A stretch of DNA of 64,000 nucleotides, taken from Hofstenia miamia. Lineage: Eukaryota; Xenacoelomorpha; Acoela. Of this stretch, positions 24,401 to 38,009 are shown piece after piece; the first letter of the stretch is position 1, and the number at the start of each line of letters is the position of its first letter. The stretch is from contig SCFE01000002.1 of NCBI GenBank assembly GCA_004352715.1, positions 1,827,871 through 1,891,870 of the forward strand, written 5' to 3'. The notes beneath the pieces were generated by a model, which was given only the letters and a program-made list of their open reading frames with translations, did no database searches and had not been told where the DNA came from. A program made the translations under genes and the position numbers.

Positions 24401-27400
24401 TAAAACTATGAATCGCAAATTGTGATAATGATAAATTTTCTGATGCAGATCTCGTGTTATAAGATTAATAATAGGCATATAATTTCTTAAAGCTTTGACA
24501 ACAGATGAGTGCACAACATTGGTGAATATAGCCTGCATCAGTTTACAACAAGATATTCTCCTGCGATCTTTTAATCTTTGTAAGTTTAAGTATTTTCTTT
24601 TGATGTAAACGCTTTCTGTTCGTCCTCTGATACTGCAAATAAACCTAATTGCTCATCTTTGAACTCTTTTCAACTGAACAACATGTTTTTCCATACATGG
24701 ATCCCAGATTTCTACTGAATATTCCAAAATGTGTCAGCATAATGTTAGGTATGCAATAAGCTTTACCTTGAGTGGGGCTTTGAACAAAGCATTTTTCATT
24801 ATTCCAAACTTTTGATATGATCTTGATGTAATATTATGCATATGAATATCCCATTTAAAATCATTGCTAATGGTGACACCTAAGTATTTAAAAAGATTAT
24901 TCCACTTCAATGGGGTCTTGCATAAATTATAGTTAGCATTGTAATTAGCATTATTTCTTTGACTATTGACATAAAATGATGTCAAGTGATATTTATCTTC
25001 ATTAAATACCATTTTGTTCACATTCGCCCATTCTGACAAATTATCTGTCTTCTTGAAAGTGTCTTTTTTCTATTTCACTGTTAATCTCCATGTAGGCAAT
25101 TACATCATCTGCAAAAAGTTTCATTGTATAGTATTTGAGAGAATCACACATGTCATTTATGAACAGCAAGAATAGTATAGGTCTCAAAACAGAACCCTGG
25201 GGAACTCCTGAAGTTACTTTAAGAGGCATAGATTGTATGCCCTGAATATTTACTTTTTGTATTCTATTTGATAGAAAATCTATTATCCAATTAATAATGC
25301 TTTGATTAATCTTTAATTTGGTCAAATTACTAATTAAGATGGAGTGGAACACCTTATCAAATGCCTTAGCAAAGTCCATAATCAATGTCTGTATGATCTG
25401 ACCCTTATCAACTTTAGTCATTATATCATTTGTTACGGTTGCTAGTTGCATTATACATGATATACCTTTTCTAAATCCATGTTGAAAACCTTTAAGCATT
25501 TAACAAGATCAAATTTAAAATTGCTATATGCTCCAGCATTTCACAAAAAATGCATGTTAAAGATACTGGTCTATAGTTGGAAGGTGTTGAGCTACTACCT
25601 CTTTTATGGATTTGTATGACATTTGCAGTTTTCCAAGTTGTGGGTAGTACACAATTATCAATCGAGTATTGAAAAATACAAGTTAATATCTTTGAAATTA
25701 TTGGCAGATCTATATTAATACCTTCTATGCTCAGACCATTGGATAAAGGTACTTTTCCTTTTTTAAGCTTCTTCGTTAGTCTAGCAACTACATCAACATC
25801 TATAACCAATCTTTCAAACATTGAGTCCTGCATAACTTTGTACGAATAATTAATATCAGTATTAAATACACTTTGAAAGTATTTATTAAATTCAACAGCA
25901 ATTTCTCTTACAGATTTATTGCCTTGTATTACTGATGAAACAGGTGTATATGATATTTTCCCTGATATTCTCTTCATATGATTGAAGAAAGGTTTCGTTT
26001 GTTATAATAATCATTTTCCATTTTTCCGAATAATTTTTTATGTTCTCATCTTGCAGACTTGTAAATTATAAAATCTTCAACTGCTTTTGTATTTTTAAAT
26101 CTTTTATGCAAATCTCTGTGCTTCTTCATTGCCTTTCTGGCTTTAAAATTGTACCGAGTAGGTTCATTAAATTTTTTTGATTTTAAGTTTTTGTTAAGTA
26201 CATAATTATCAATTGCTTCCTTTAGATCAGATTCAAAAATTTCCCAAACTTGATCAATGTCTCTGTTTACTAAAATTGCTTTCTTTACATTTGCTAATGT
26301 TTGACTTAAGTATTGTCTAATACCAAATTCATCTACTCTGTAGTAAAGCTTAACAATTTTTAGAAATATTATCAAATTCTTCAATAGATGTTTCAATTTC
26401 AAAGTCAACCATATAGTGGTCACTAAGACCAAATAAATGCTTCAACATTTTTTCAAGTGAATCTAGGCAACAGCTACCATATTTGGTGGCATGTATATCA
26501 ACAAACTATAATCCAATTCTCATTCATACTTATTTTACTTTCATCTTTGAGTTGTACTGCCATTACTTCTAAAGGCTTAATTTCAAGATCAATATTAATT
26601 TTAGTATGTTTTATATGAGGTTAAATTTCAATTAGAACACTGCCACCATAACAATCACAATTCTTTCTATAAATTAACTTATGTTCTGAATAAATAAATT
26701 ATAAAATTATTTGAAATTGAATTGTTAAGGGGGTGTTATACATAAAATGTCGTATTCAGTGGATAGAGTTTTAATTTCATTTAATTTTCCTTTAATAGAT
26801 CTTGCATTGATTAACAATGTTTTTAGTCATATATTTCCACTACTGTTTTGTTTCTGATTTTGAATTGTTTTCCAGTACCTTGATTGATTGCTCTGATCTC
26901 CCAGAACTTTTTTTGTATTTGAAAGTTCTCCTTCCTTTCAGTGGCATTTAAATCAATCCTCGGAAAGACTCCTGGTTTTTTTAAACTGTTTATACGTTTT
27001 AGTCGATCCCACTTCTTCTGTTTCGAGTCAGTGCACAATCTTACAGGTATTTTATGATCTTCTCTATTCAAATCTTTTCTACAAAGCTTATAAAATTTAC
27101 TATTTTCAGTTAAAGGGGGGATACTATATTCTTTTAGTAGTGTATAACCTTCTTCTCTCCATTTTTCTTTATCTTTTGATTTTTTGTCGGTATTTTTTCT
27201 CTAATTGAGCCTCTATTATTACTGTTCAATCGTTTTAAAACATTAACTGTTTATTTTCTAAATAATTGATACTATTTGTGACTTTCTCCAATGGTATTTA
27301 CAATAAGTTATTTCATTTCTTCTTTAAATGAAAAAAACTGGTCATCAATACACGTCTTGAAATGATCAATTGTTAGGTTAGAGAGAGTCTTAATTTCCTC

Positions 27401-30400
27401 AGAAATGCGCTTTGTATTTTCTGTAATATTAATAAATTCCGAAGAAGGTTTAAACAATTCTGGAAGATTCTTATCCACACAGACAGAACAGAACGTTAAA
27501 GTGATGATGTCAGTGAATAAGAGTCTCAATGCAGGGCTTGTTAAAGCCAGTGCAATGTTGGCTAAAATGCATCTTACCTTTGCAACTAAAACATGAAAAC
27601 ATTAAAGAATTTTCGTTTATTATTTCACTGCATATAGAGCAATGCGTTTCATCAACCATTTGTATATTTTTATTTATTACATAGCCTTTATTGTAAATAC
27701 ATCCTTTTGATTATTGCACTAAAATTTTAGTCATGATTTGCATCATGTAAAATATCAATAAACAACAATGGCAAAAAGGTTTTTAAAATTTTTATAAAAA
27801 ATTAATGTATCCTTCTTTTAAAATAGAAATTTTTCAACATTGCCATCTAGACCAGGGATGGAAGTGGGCGGGTCGACCCATGGGGCGGGGCAGGTCGGGG
27901 CGGGCATGAGACAAGATTTTTCTAAAGTGGGTACCCATGGGGCAAAAGTGGGGCAGAAACACTTTTTAGTTAAGACGGATTGAAGTAAGAGATTTTTTGT
28001 GTAGGCAAACTTGGGGCGGCAGAATATAAAACGTGGGGCAATGTTGAGCAGATGTCAAAACGTAGAAATGGGGCAAGGCACACTTTCTGTGGCACGGGCA
28101 GGGCCATTTCTGATCTAGACAGCAATAGTTACTTAAAGAATATAAAGTATTTAGAGAAACGCGCAATTGAAAGAGAACTTCATGTATGCCCAGTTGAAAA
28201 AATAGAAGGNNNNNNNNNNNNNNNNNNNNNNNNNNNNNNNNNNNNNNNNNNNNNNNNNNNNNNNNNNNNNNNNNNNNNNNNNNNNNNNNNNNNNNNNNNN
28301 NNNNNNNNNNNNNNNNNNNNNNNNNNNNNNNNNNNNNNNNNNNNNNNNNNNNNNNNNNNNNNNNNNNNNNNNNNNNNNNNNNNNNNNNNNNNNNNNNNNN
28401 NNNNNNNNNNNNNNNNNNNNNNNNNNNNNNNNNNNNNNNNNNNNNNNNNNNNNNNNNNNNNNNNNNNNNNNNNNNNNNNNNNNNNNNNNNNNNNNNNNNN
28501 NNNNNNNNNNNNNNNNNNNNNNNNNNNNNNNNNNNNNNNNNNNNNNNNNNNNNNNNNNNNNNNNNNNNNNNNNNNNNNNNNNNNNNNNNNNNNNNNNNNN
28601 NNNNNNNNNNNNNNNNNNNNNNNNNNNNNNNNNNNNNNNNNNNNNNNNNNNNNNNNNNNNNNNNNNNNNNNNNNNNNNNNNNNNNNNNNNNNNNNNNNNN
28701 NNNNNNNNNNNNNNNNNNNNNNNNNNNNNNNNNNNNNNNNNNNNNNNNNNNNNNNNNNNNNNNNNNNNNNNNNNNNNNNNNNNNNNNNNNNNNNNNNNNN
28801 NNNNNNNNNNNNNNNNNNNNNNNNNNNNNNNNNNNNNNNNNNNNNNNNNNNNNNNNNNNNNNNNNNNNNNNNNNNNNNNNNNNNNNNNNNNNNNNNNNNN
28901 NNNNNNNNNNNNNNNNNNNNNNNNNNNNNNNNNNNNNNNNNNNNNNNNNNNNNNNNNNNNNNNNNNNNNNNNNNNNNNNNNNNNNNNNNNNNNNNNNNNN
29001 NNNNNNNNNNNNNNNNNNNNNNNNNNNNNNNNNNNNNNNNNNNNNNNNNNNNNNNNNNNNNNNNNNNNNNNNNNNNNNNNNNNNNNNNNNNNNNNNNNNN
29101 NNNNNNNNNNNNNNNNNNNNNNNNNNNNNNNNNNNNNNNNNNNNNNNNNNNNNNNNNNNNNNNNNNNNNNNNNNNNNNNNNNNNNNNNNNNNNNNNNNNN
29201 NNNNNNNNNTATATATATATATATATATATATGTTCGTGTTTGTGGATACTTTCTATGAAGCTATATGAAACCATACTTTAATTGGGTAATATGTGGATA
29301 ATACTTTGACACTTCTTGACCCATTTACAGCCCTGAAATATTTCAAAACAAATAGCTTTAAGAACTCAAATAATTGAAAAGTGATAAATAATCATGATTG
29401 CTTCAGAGCCTATATACATTTATCCCCACCAGGCACGGGCCCTACCCTAGTTGATTATTATCACACACAATATCACATACATGTATAACTTTTAAAATTC
29501 ATGTTTATCTCCATTGAAACATCTTCAATTCAATTACTATGACATCAAGGCTCTTTTGTTCAATTTAGCTAAACTTCACAGAGCTAATAAACTTATTGAA
29601 ATATATCAGCTGAGTTTTAATAAAACATGCGTGCATTGGTATTCAAAATTTCTAGTGCAATCTCATGAATGGCTAAGACATCATAAAAAATTTTGCATCT
29701 ATTATATATTTTCCCCAATCTATTTAAAATTCCTCAAATTCCCACCAAAAATACTCACTAAATAATCTTGTCCATATTATTCCTACTATGGTTCTCAGTG
29801 CTTACTGCTCAGTAAATCTTCTGCAATTTGAATTGATGGCATCCTTTATTGTACTCTCTAAATGATACCTTATTCTCAAAAGTATTACTTATATCTTTTA
29901 CCTTATTGAAAATTCCCTCCAATGTTCTTTAACAGCTTCATGCTGGTGTGATAATCAGCTTAGGAAGTCCCCAATTTGCAGGGATTCTGAGATATCCTTA
30001 AAGAACTCTAGCTCTTAGTATCAAGGCAACCTTCTGTACTAAAGCCCATCCCCAACTTCACAACCTTAACTCAACAAAGTGACTTTGAAGTTATAGATTA
30101 CGGCTTATAGTCCTCAAGGTACTAATGGGAATACATTAACTTTCTTTAACCTCTACAGTCTCTCTATTTCCTCTGCCAACTCCCTGTAGTTGCTCTTCTA
30201 ATCTTTGTCAATGCCTTCAACATTTCTGTCATTTCGCACAGCTATTTAAACGATTGTATCCCATTCTATTCTTTCTTTTTTTATTTACCAACAGTATTCA
30301 TGGGCTCAATCCTTCTATCACCATGCTAGTCTGTAGTGTAAATTCTCATGGTATCTGAAACTAGACATTCACTATGTCTAACTGTAGCATATGCCCACAC

Positions 30401-31916
30401 CAGCTATGTTCTACTTCGGATCCTGTCATTATTTCTACTTTATACCACTGGTTAGATTCTTCAACACCTCTGTTTCTAAATACACTAAGACATTTATGTC
30501 AATAATGTTCTTGGCATTGATACTTTGTTAACATTTGTGGATTCTCTTGCTTACTTACTTCCTCATACTTCTCTGAGAACAGCAATCTACTTCTTTTATA
30601 TAATTTTGTACCCATTCTTGATGTGATAAATTGTTTAGCTATTAGATTCACTATTTTGCTGCTTGTCAAACAGCTTTCACCAATTAATCTTGCCTTTGTG
30701 TAGCCTGCTGGAACTTTCTTTGCTTTTAATGTAATTGAACTGCCAATGTCTTAGCTGCTTTTCTAGCACTTGTTCAGTCATGTTTAGTGCTTTTTTGCAA
30801 CAATGCAATGCCATTCTGCTATCCTTCTCTATCTAATCATGGTACTACCCTTTGGCCTATGAGGAACTGTGCAACCACTTATCAAGTCTACACTGTAAAT
30901 TATTGAGAGTGCCTGTTCTCCAGAAATTCTTAGCAATGCCAAAGCATATAAAGTCAAGAGAATACTGAAGACCTCAGATTGTTAACCATTACTCAAATGC
31001 CACTATGCAATTTGAGATTTCATTTTAATCTGCTCTTTTCCTAGAAATTTGCCAACCAAAAACGTATAGTTCCTCTCACTACATGAACTAAGTCATCTAG
31101 TTTTATAACCAAACTCATGTTGCTTAATATTTTCTTTCCAATCTGTACTTTTACACACTGTGAAGCCTGGCCTCATATTATCTCATTCAGTCTCACAGTA
31201 CTCCAACTACTATCAAGACTACTTCAATATTTTTCAACTTTCACAAACTCTCTATTTTCCATACTGCATTCCTGAGTTTGTTTATCTTATCTTTCTCCTT
31301 AAAATCTGCATACCTGCCCATTGTAACTGATGTGTCTGTCACTGTTATCATTATTTAATCTTTATCTACCACTGCTGTTCTTAGCCTCTGTGCTTCTATT
31401 GTCTCACAAATTTGTATGTCAAATGGCTGAGTATTTTAACATTCTCATTGTGTATGATTCCCTGTAGTTTATGCTAATCCCACTTATATCTTGATACTAA
31501 CCCATGCTGTCTAATTCTGCTCAAATGAACTGTTTGTCCTACCTTGTCATGAATGAACTTATATGCATTCTGTGTTAAATTCTACCATCTGCAACTCTTT
31601 CCTAGATTGCCTGCTTTTATCACTTACATCAGTTGTCTCTCTTTTGTACTGCCTTTATGAGTCACTGCCTATACCTTGCTTGTTTTCTGCTTCTATCCTA
31701 CTCTGAATTGCCTTCATTTTCTTACTTGCCGTTCTTATTATATTCTCCTTGTCTAACTCTCTTAGTTTATTCTTGTTCCAATTAACTATTCCCACTGATT
31801 ATCTCAACACTGGCATTGCCCATATATTTATGTTCTTTATGTAGTTCTGCCTATTCAGTGATTCTGTAGTACCTTCCTTACCTCCTTTTAATCCTAGCCC
31901 TAATTTCGTCATGATC

Positions 31917-31956
<40 letters not shown>

Positions 31957-32355
31957 AGTACAATGGGGTGAGTCAGCAATTATCCATGAGAAAACATCTT
32001 TAATTCCATGCTAAAATTAATAGCTCCTTAATGTAATAATTGTAAAAAAACACATATGGTCTCAAGAAATTAGTCAAAATTCCAAGTTGAGATCCCCTTC
32101 AAACCTGTACAAATGCTTGTAAATAGTGTACTATTCATACAGGTGCATGGCATTTAGAACATAGATCATCAAGAATTTTGAGAAAATTATGAAATAATAT
32201 TTTATAGATGAAAAACAAGGTCTATGAAATCGCTTAACCTCATTATAAACTCTGTTATATCCTGAAAAATAAAGATAATCTATCTAAGAATTTTGAAAAA
32301 ATTGCAAACTAATATTTTGTAAGTGTAGGAGCTCTATAATATCAACCATATGTCN

Positions 32356-32391
<36 letters not shown>

Positions 32392-34316
32392 CACATCTAA
32401 GTATTTGTAACCTTCATTCTCAAGTCCCAGACTATCTATGTGCCTCTTCAATGTTTCCAGTTACTTCTGAAACATCTTTAAACTATCATACATATTCAGG
32501 TATTCCTTGTAGTTGACTCATTGCCATACCATTCTTCTCCAATAATTAAATATATAAATAAATATATAAATAAATAATGCATTTGAAATTGTTAGTGACA
32601 TGTAAGGCCAAAAGGAGAGATGTTTTATCATATTTATTTTATAGGAAATTTGTGGTATTTGCATGATAAGTAATAACAAATGTGTCCAAATATTTTAGAG
32701 GGGAAATGTACATCAAACATATTTTGTGATTTTAAAAAATAGTTGAATTCCCACTGCTGAGGGATAATATGATGAAGTTGATTAAATAAAGTTGCGATAT
32801 TGTCACTTTATTATAAACTTGAGAAGTACGATTTTTTAATCAATGTGCGGTGACCATCAATGCACACCCCCAATGATCTATTTTCCATTGCGTGTACCAA
32901 TCAGCAACGTTCATCTAAAATTCTGTGATGCAATTCTTAAAGCTATGCTAAATTTGATCGCGTGCGGACATTTCAAAACACGCATTCCTTCTTGAAACTC
33001 TATCGGATAGTTTATACTGCAAACTTGTCAACGAGCCGAAGATTCTAAGCTCGGCTTATTTAAATTTTGAGAAAGTTCGCCTCGGCTCCCTTCATAAAAT
33101 CTTTCAATGAGGCTCGTTATTTTTTCCAAAAAATTGCGCTCTCAGTATTTTTTACATAGCTCTTCCTATCATTAAATAATTATTTCTAAAATAAGATTAT
33201 AAGAACGACATATTAAATGAAAAAATATTAAAAATCTGAATAATCAAATAAACAAGTAGTACTATAAATCTGCTTTGCTTAAAAAAGGTTTGTTGACAAG
33301 TCTGTTATACTGACTTAAATGTATGAATTTATCATATGAATATGTATCATTGGAAAGGCGATAAATGAACTGTCCACATTTTAGATCAATGGTATATATA
33401 GCAATATGGATGAAAAAATCGAAAATATTTGATTTACTAGATTTTGAAAGCATGCATAATTGTAATAAATTTGAATTATCAGCACAGTTGAATTCAATTG
33501 TAGTTATATATTTCAAAGATTAGAATTTGATTCGGGGTGTGGTGCATGTAGCTTGAAAATCCCTAATTTTATTTATTTTTAGTGCCAATATTAATTTATC
33601 AGCCATGAAATATTTTTAAATTGCTATGAACATCAAAAGTGATGAGATGATCAGTGACTGTGATAATTGAACTTACGAAATTTGAAAATATTTACTACCA
33701 AAATCAGGGATATAAGAATTTAGTAGAAATTGTGAACGAGAAATTTTAATTTGAAATAGAGAGTGCTGACATATAAATACTATTGAGGTCTAAATAGTTG
33801 TGTAGGGCCAAAGCCTTTCAACATTTACAATTCTTTGTATTCAATGATTTTGTTTAAAATCGGAATAGCTTTGCGGAAATACATTTACATTTATGGAATT
33901 TTTCAATATTTCATTTGTTATTTCTTTTAAAAATATTTTACCTTTCTGAGAACAGGGGAATTTAGCAGATTTGATGTCATTTAGCACTGTTAAAATATTG
34001 TTGTACTTCTTTGGTGTGAGCTACACACGAATTACATGTAATAAACAAAAAAATTTTGGCTTTTGTCCTATCTCTAAATTCGGACAAATCTCGAGATTAA
34101 TAGCTAAGAAATACCGGAATTTAATGCTTACAAATTTTGAAATACCAGGTTGAAGAACACCAGGAAGTTATTGTAACAAGTACATCACAACATTCTTTGT
34201 GTTACTTACAATACTTAGAATACATTTTGTGTTGTAATGATATTGCTATGTTTTAAAATTCTTAGAGAATGAAATTTTTAAATGGCATCAGTTTGTTTTC
34301 AGCTTAAGGAACCCCA

Positions 34317-34355
<39 letters not shown>

Positions 34356-36521
34356 CAAAATTATTTCAAAATAAATATATACTTGTTATTCTGTATATGC
34401 AAAGATATTTTGTTTCAACTGTTTTTTGCAGTAGCAATGATTTTTTTAAATTTTTTTTCCAATTTATATAGGAAAGTTTGGAAAATAATTTTGGGTTTCG
34501 TCCATTTGTACTTTAATAACCGATTTTCTACCGAAGAAAAATAGCAAAACTTGCGTTTTGTTTAGGTGTATGAAACAAAAAATTAATGTTGATGCGTTTT
34601 TCATAACTCAAAATTTATTATTATATGCTTTAGTAAAATTTTCGTACCTTGAGGTGGTTCCACCTAAAAGCAAAAAAACATTGCTTTAAACGTTTAAAAT
34701 GCTTTTTGTAAAAAATACAATTTTTTGTAAACCCTGCATATATACATGTATGTATGGCTGTGTTCATATAAATACATAGGGTGAAAGCTATTAGCATCTT
34801 TGAAATTTTTGCATATGCAGAAAAAAAATTCATATTTATATTTCTTATACTTAAATAACTAGAAATGCCATTGAGGTGGTTATAAGTATTTTTATTGTCG
34901 AATACTTTTTGTTTACTGTAATTATATTCAAACCACTACATTTTATATATTAAAAGAAAAGAAAAAACACACCCAACGGCAAAACCTGCAATCTTCCTTT
35001 TTTAATATGATTGCTACTGCTATTTTAGTATTCTTAGTTCTTATGATGTCAAAATTTTTTTCTTTAAGTTTGTGAGAATGTTGGTAGACTTCTGTGTTTA
35101 AATGTCCACTAAGATGATCTTTTATTCTCTTTCCGAAATGCTGAACTATTTCACCAACGTACAATATATTGCAATTGTCACATTTATATCTATAAACAAT
35201 TGATGAAATAAGTTCTTTTGGAATTTGATATATATATTTGGTTTTGAATGATTAAAATATTGTTCGTATCTTAACATCTTTAAGTTTCTTATTAATGGAA
35301 ATTCAATGATATAACTTGGTCTGGAATGTATGGTACATATACATATACATTTAGCGGTATTGAAATATCTGTGCACCAAGTATGATACGATTTTGTGAGA
35401 TTAAAATTTATTGTGTACAACAATCGTCTTTTGCTCTAGATTAGAGATGAGCGCGGTGCAGGTTTTCTAAAATTTTGGACACAGCAAAGAAAAAAACTTC
35501 ACCGCTAACCACCGCAATAAATGAAATTTTACCGCTGTATATACCGCAAAAAATGCTATTTTTATCTTCCTAAGAAAATATTCATATTTCTGAATTATTT
35601 TTTAAGAATACGGATCCTTCGTAGAAAAGTTTAAAGAGAATTTCTTAAGTATTTTGTGATTTCATTCAATTTTATTAGGGTAGTATCGAATTTTCAATGA
35701 AATATTTAAAAATTACTTTTAATATTTTGTGTATAAAATTGTTTAGTTTTGCTTCAGAAACAGTTTTTTGAGAAATACTTAGAGATTTTAAATCTTAAGA
35801 ACAAACACGTTATCTGTATAACTTTTATGCCACCGCAAGTTTTTTTAATTCTACAGCTAACCACCGCAATTGCGTAAATCGCTATCGCGGTACTACCACA
35901 CCGCACTCATCTCTACTTGCTGTCACAGCGCGATTTGTCTCTAATGCTTGGGATACATCTAAATTTGCAGTGAGTTAATCTCGTTGGAAAACCCCATCGA
36001 TAATGAATGGAATGAATATATTGACTGTGTTTTCTTTTAGAAGTTTTATTTGTATATTTTGATATTGTTTATATTAATACATAAATTTCCTTGAAATGTC
36101 TTCAAATTCTTTATAAAACTTGCCAATTTGTTGCAAAGAAATGAAAAAAGATTCTTAAAGATCTTTAAAGAATTAAAATATATATCTTTAAATTCTTCTA
36201 TTTCTTAAAAGAAATTTCTTTAATTTCCTCAACAAACTTGCCAATTTCTTGCAAAGAAGTGTAAAAAGTTTATTAAAGATCCTCAAATTATCAGAGAATT
36301 TTTCCTAGGGTTATTGCATTTTGCATTTTTTGATAATCAATCTTTATGAATTTGCTTTTTACCGTGTGTTTTTATGAAAGCCAAGTTGGTAGAGTATATC
36401 CGCGGGGGTTGCGAGTGTTTGTTGGGTAATGCTTTTCAAAAATTGCGGGTTTGATTTGGTCAATACATGTAATTGCATCAACACATTAGTATGGGGCAGC
36501 GTCTAAGGACACAGTGGTATG

Positions 36522-36574
<53 letters not shown>

Positions 36575-37964
36575 AATATGAAGTTTGTTTCAACTTAGTA
36601 TCATATAGGCGTAAATATAAATCATCAACTTTGCTAAGGTCCTTCTAAAATACTGATTTACATTTAGAATTTGTATTAAACACTTACTTGCAAATAAATG
36701 TAAGTAAGCAACAGGTAGCAGAACTACCACATGAATTTAACAAAATTTTAAACATTAAATTAATGATGTCACGAGCTTTTCGGGAAGTGGCGACTAATTT
36801 TTAAGTAATGGATGACTTTTTCCAGGAAACTCCGCTACAATATATATATATATTTTTTTACTTAAAAATGCAAACTTTGAGCTCCTAAAATTTAATATAT
36901 TTACCCAAAAATTTGATTTTCTAAATAATCTCCTTACCCTTAAATCTATAATTATTTGTGTCAAAATTGTTTAGTTATTTATATAACACTAAAAAGTAAT
37001 ATACCATGGCTATATCAATTACATGAAATTTTCGTTCCTACGTAAATTTTGACTTAAAACTGCTCTATAGTAATTATGATTTTTGAATTATAAATCTGAT
37101 TTTGTAAGAAAATTTTGTGCGCTAGCCATATAATAGTAACTGCTATATAAATAGACCTTTTTTCTTGAGAAATTTCGTAATTTTCCAAAGTACTTAAGCC
37201 TCCGTCAGAAATTTTCCAAGTTTCCATACTGCAAGCATTGACCCTTGGGCTTGCACAAAATACACACTGCCTCCTATTAATAACATACCGATCCATTGTT
37301 TATGCAAGATGCCGCGTAATGGCGTTTTTCTATCTATCCTAGTATGACAAAATTATTGTAAATAACTTATTTATGCATTCTTCCCAAATTTTTTTTGAGA
37401 TATTGGCAAGTATTGTTTTGACAATAATTCGTTGCGCACCCCTGCTTATTGCATGCATTTTTGAATACATAGACATTTACTGTTGACCAAAGATTTTCCA
37501 AATTCCTCGACTCTAAAATTTTGCTTGTTATTTCTCCAGAATTATGCCAAAATTTTTACTGTGATTTACAAAACGAGATAATGAACTTTGTCAATGTAAA
37601 TTTCAGATGTAATTTTGAAAAGTTGCATGGCAAAGCTTCATCATGACAAAATGTTTGGAAATCAAAGTGTATAAACAGTTGCTTGTAAAAACGAATTAAA
37701 ATCGAATTATGGACATTACTATTAATTGTTTTAGTAGCATATACATGTCCTAGAGCTACAACACTCTTACAAAAACGCCACATAACTTCTGGATATCAAT
37801 GATTTAAATTTAATATTACAAACATATCCCATTGAATTGGAAATGTAGAAAATGAAAATGTACATTTGCTGCTTAGCTATAGTTATTTTGATGTCACATT
37901 ACAAAATATACACAGGTGTACATAAAGTTATGTTGAAAAATTTTCCATGCTATGCCACTGCATA

Positions 37965-38009
<45 letters not shown>

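Larger units (their letters stand above)
24350..27660 (-). mobile_element. CR1/jockey-type LINE, nearly full length, mutated
   Basis: A non-LTR retrotransposon on the minus strand, about 3.3 kb, in the same orientation as the host gene and inside its 15.7-kb intron. In order: ORF1 PHD finger and C-terminal region, AP-type endonuclease, reverse transcriptase and the C-terminal thumb. All parts are present but several frameshifts and stops separate them, so it is inactive. PHD-type ORF1 and the FADDV form of the RT active site suit the CR1/jockey group; the exact clade is not settled. Confidence 0.85.

Noticed and set aside
28052-29275. Long ORFs across N runs (also at 40210-41043, 42002-43310, 51361-51943 and 56140-57042)
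   Set aside because: Their length comes from translating N as open; they have no sequence support.
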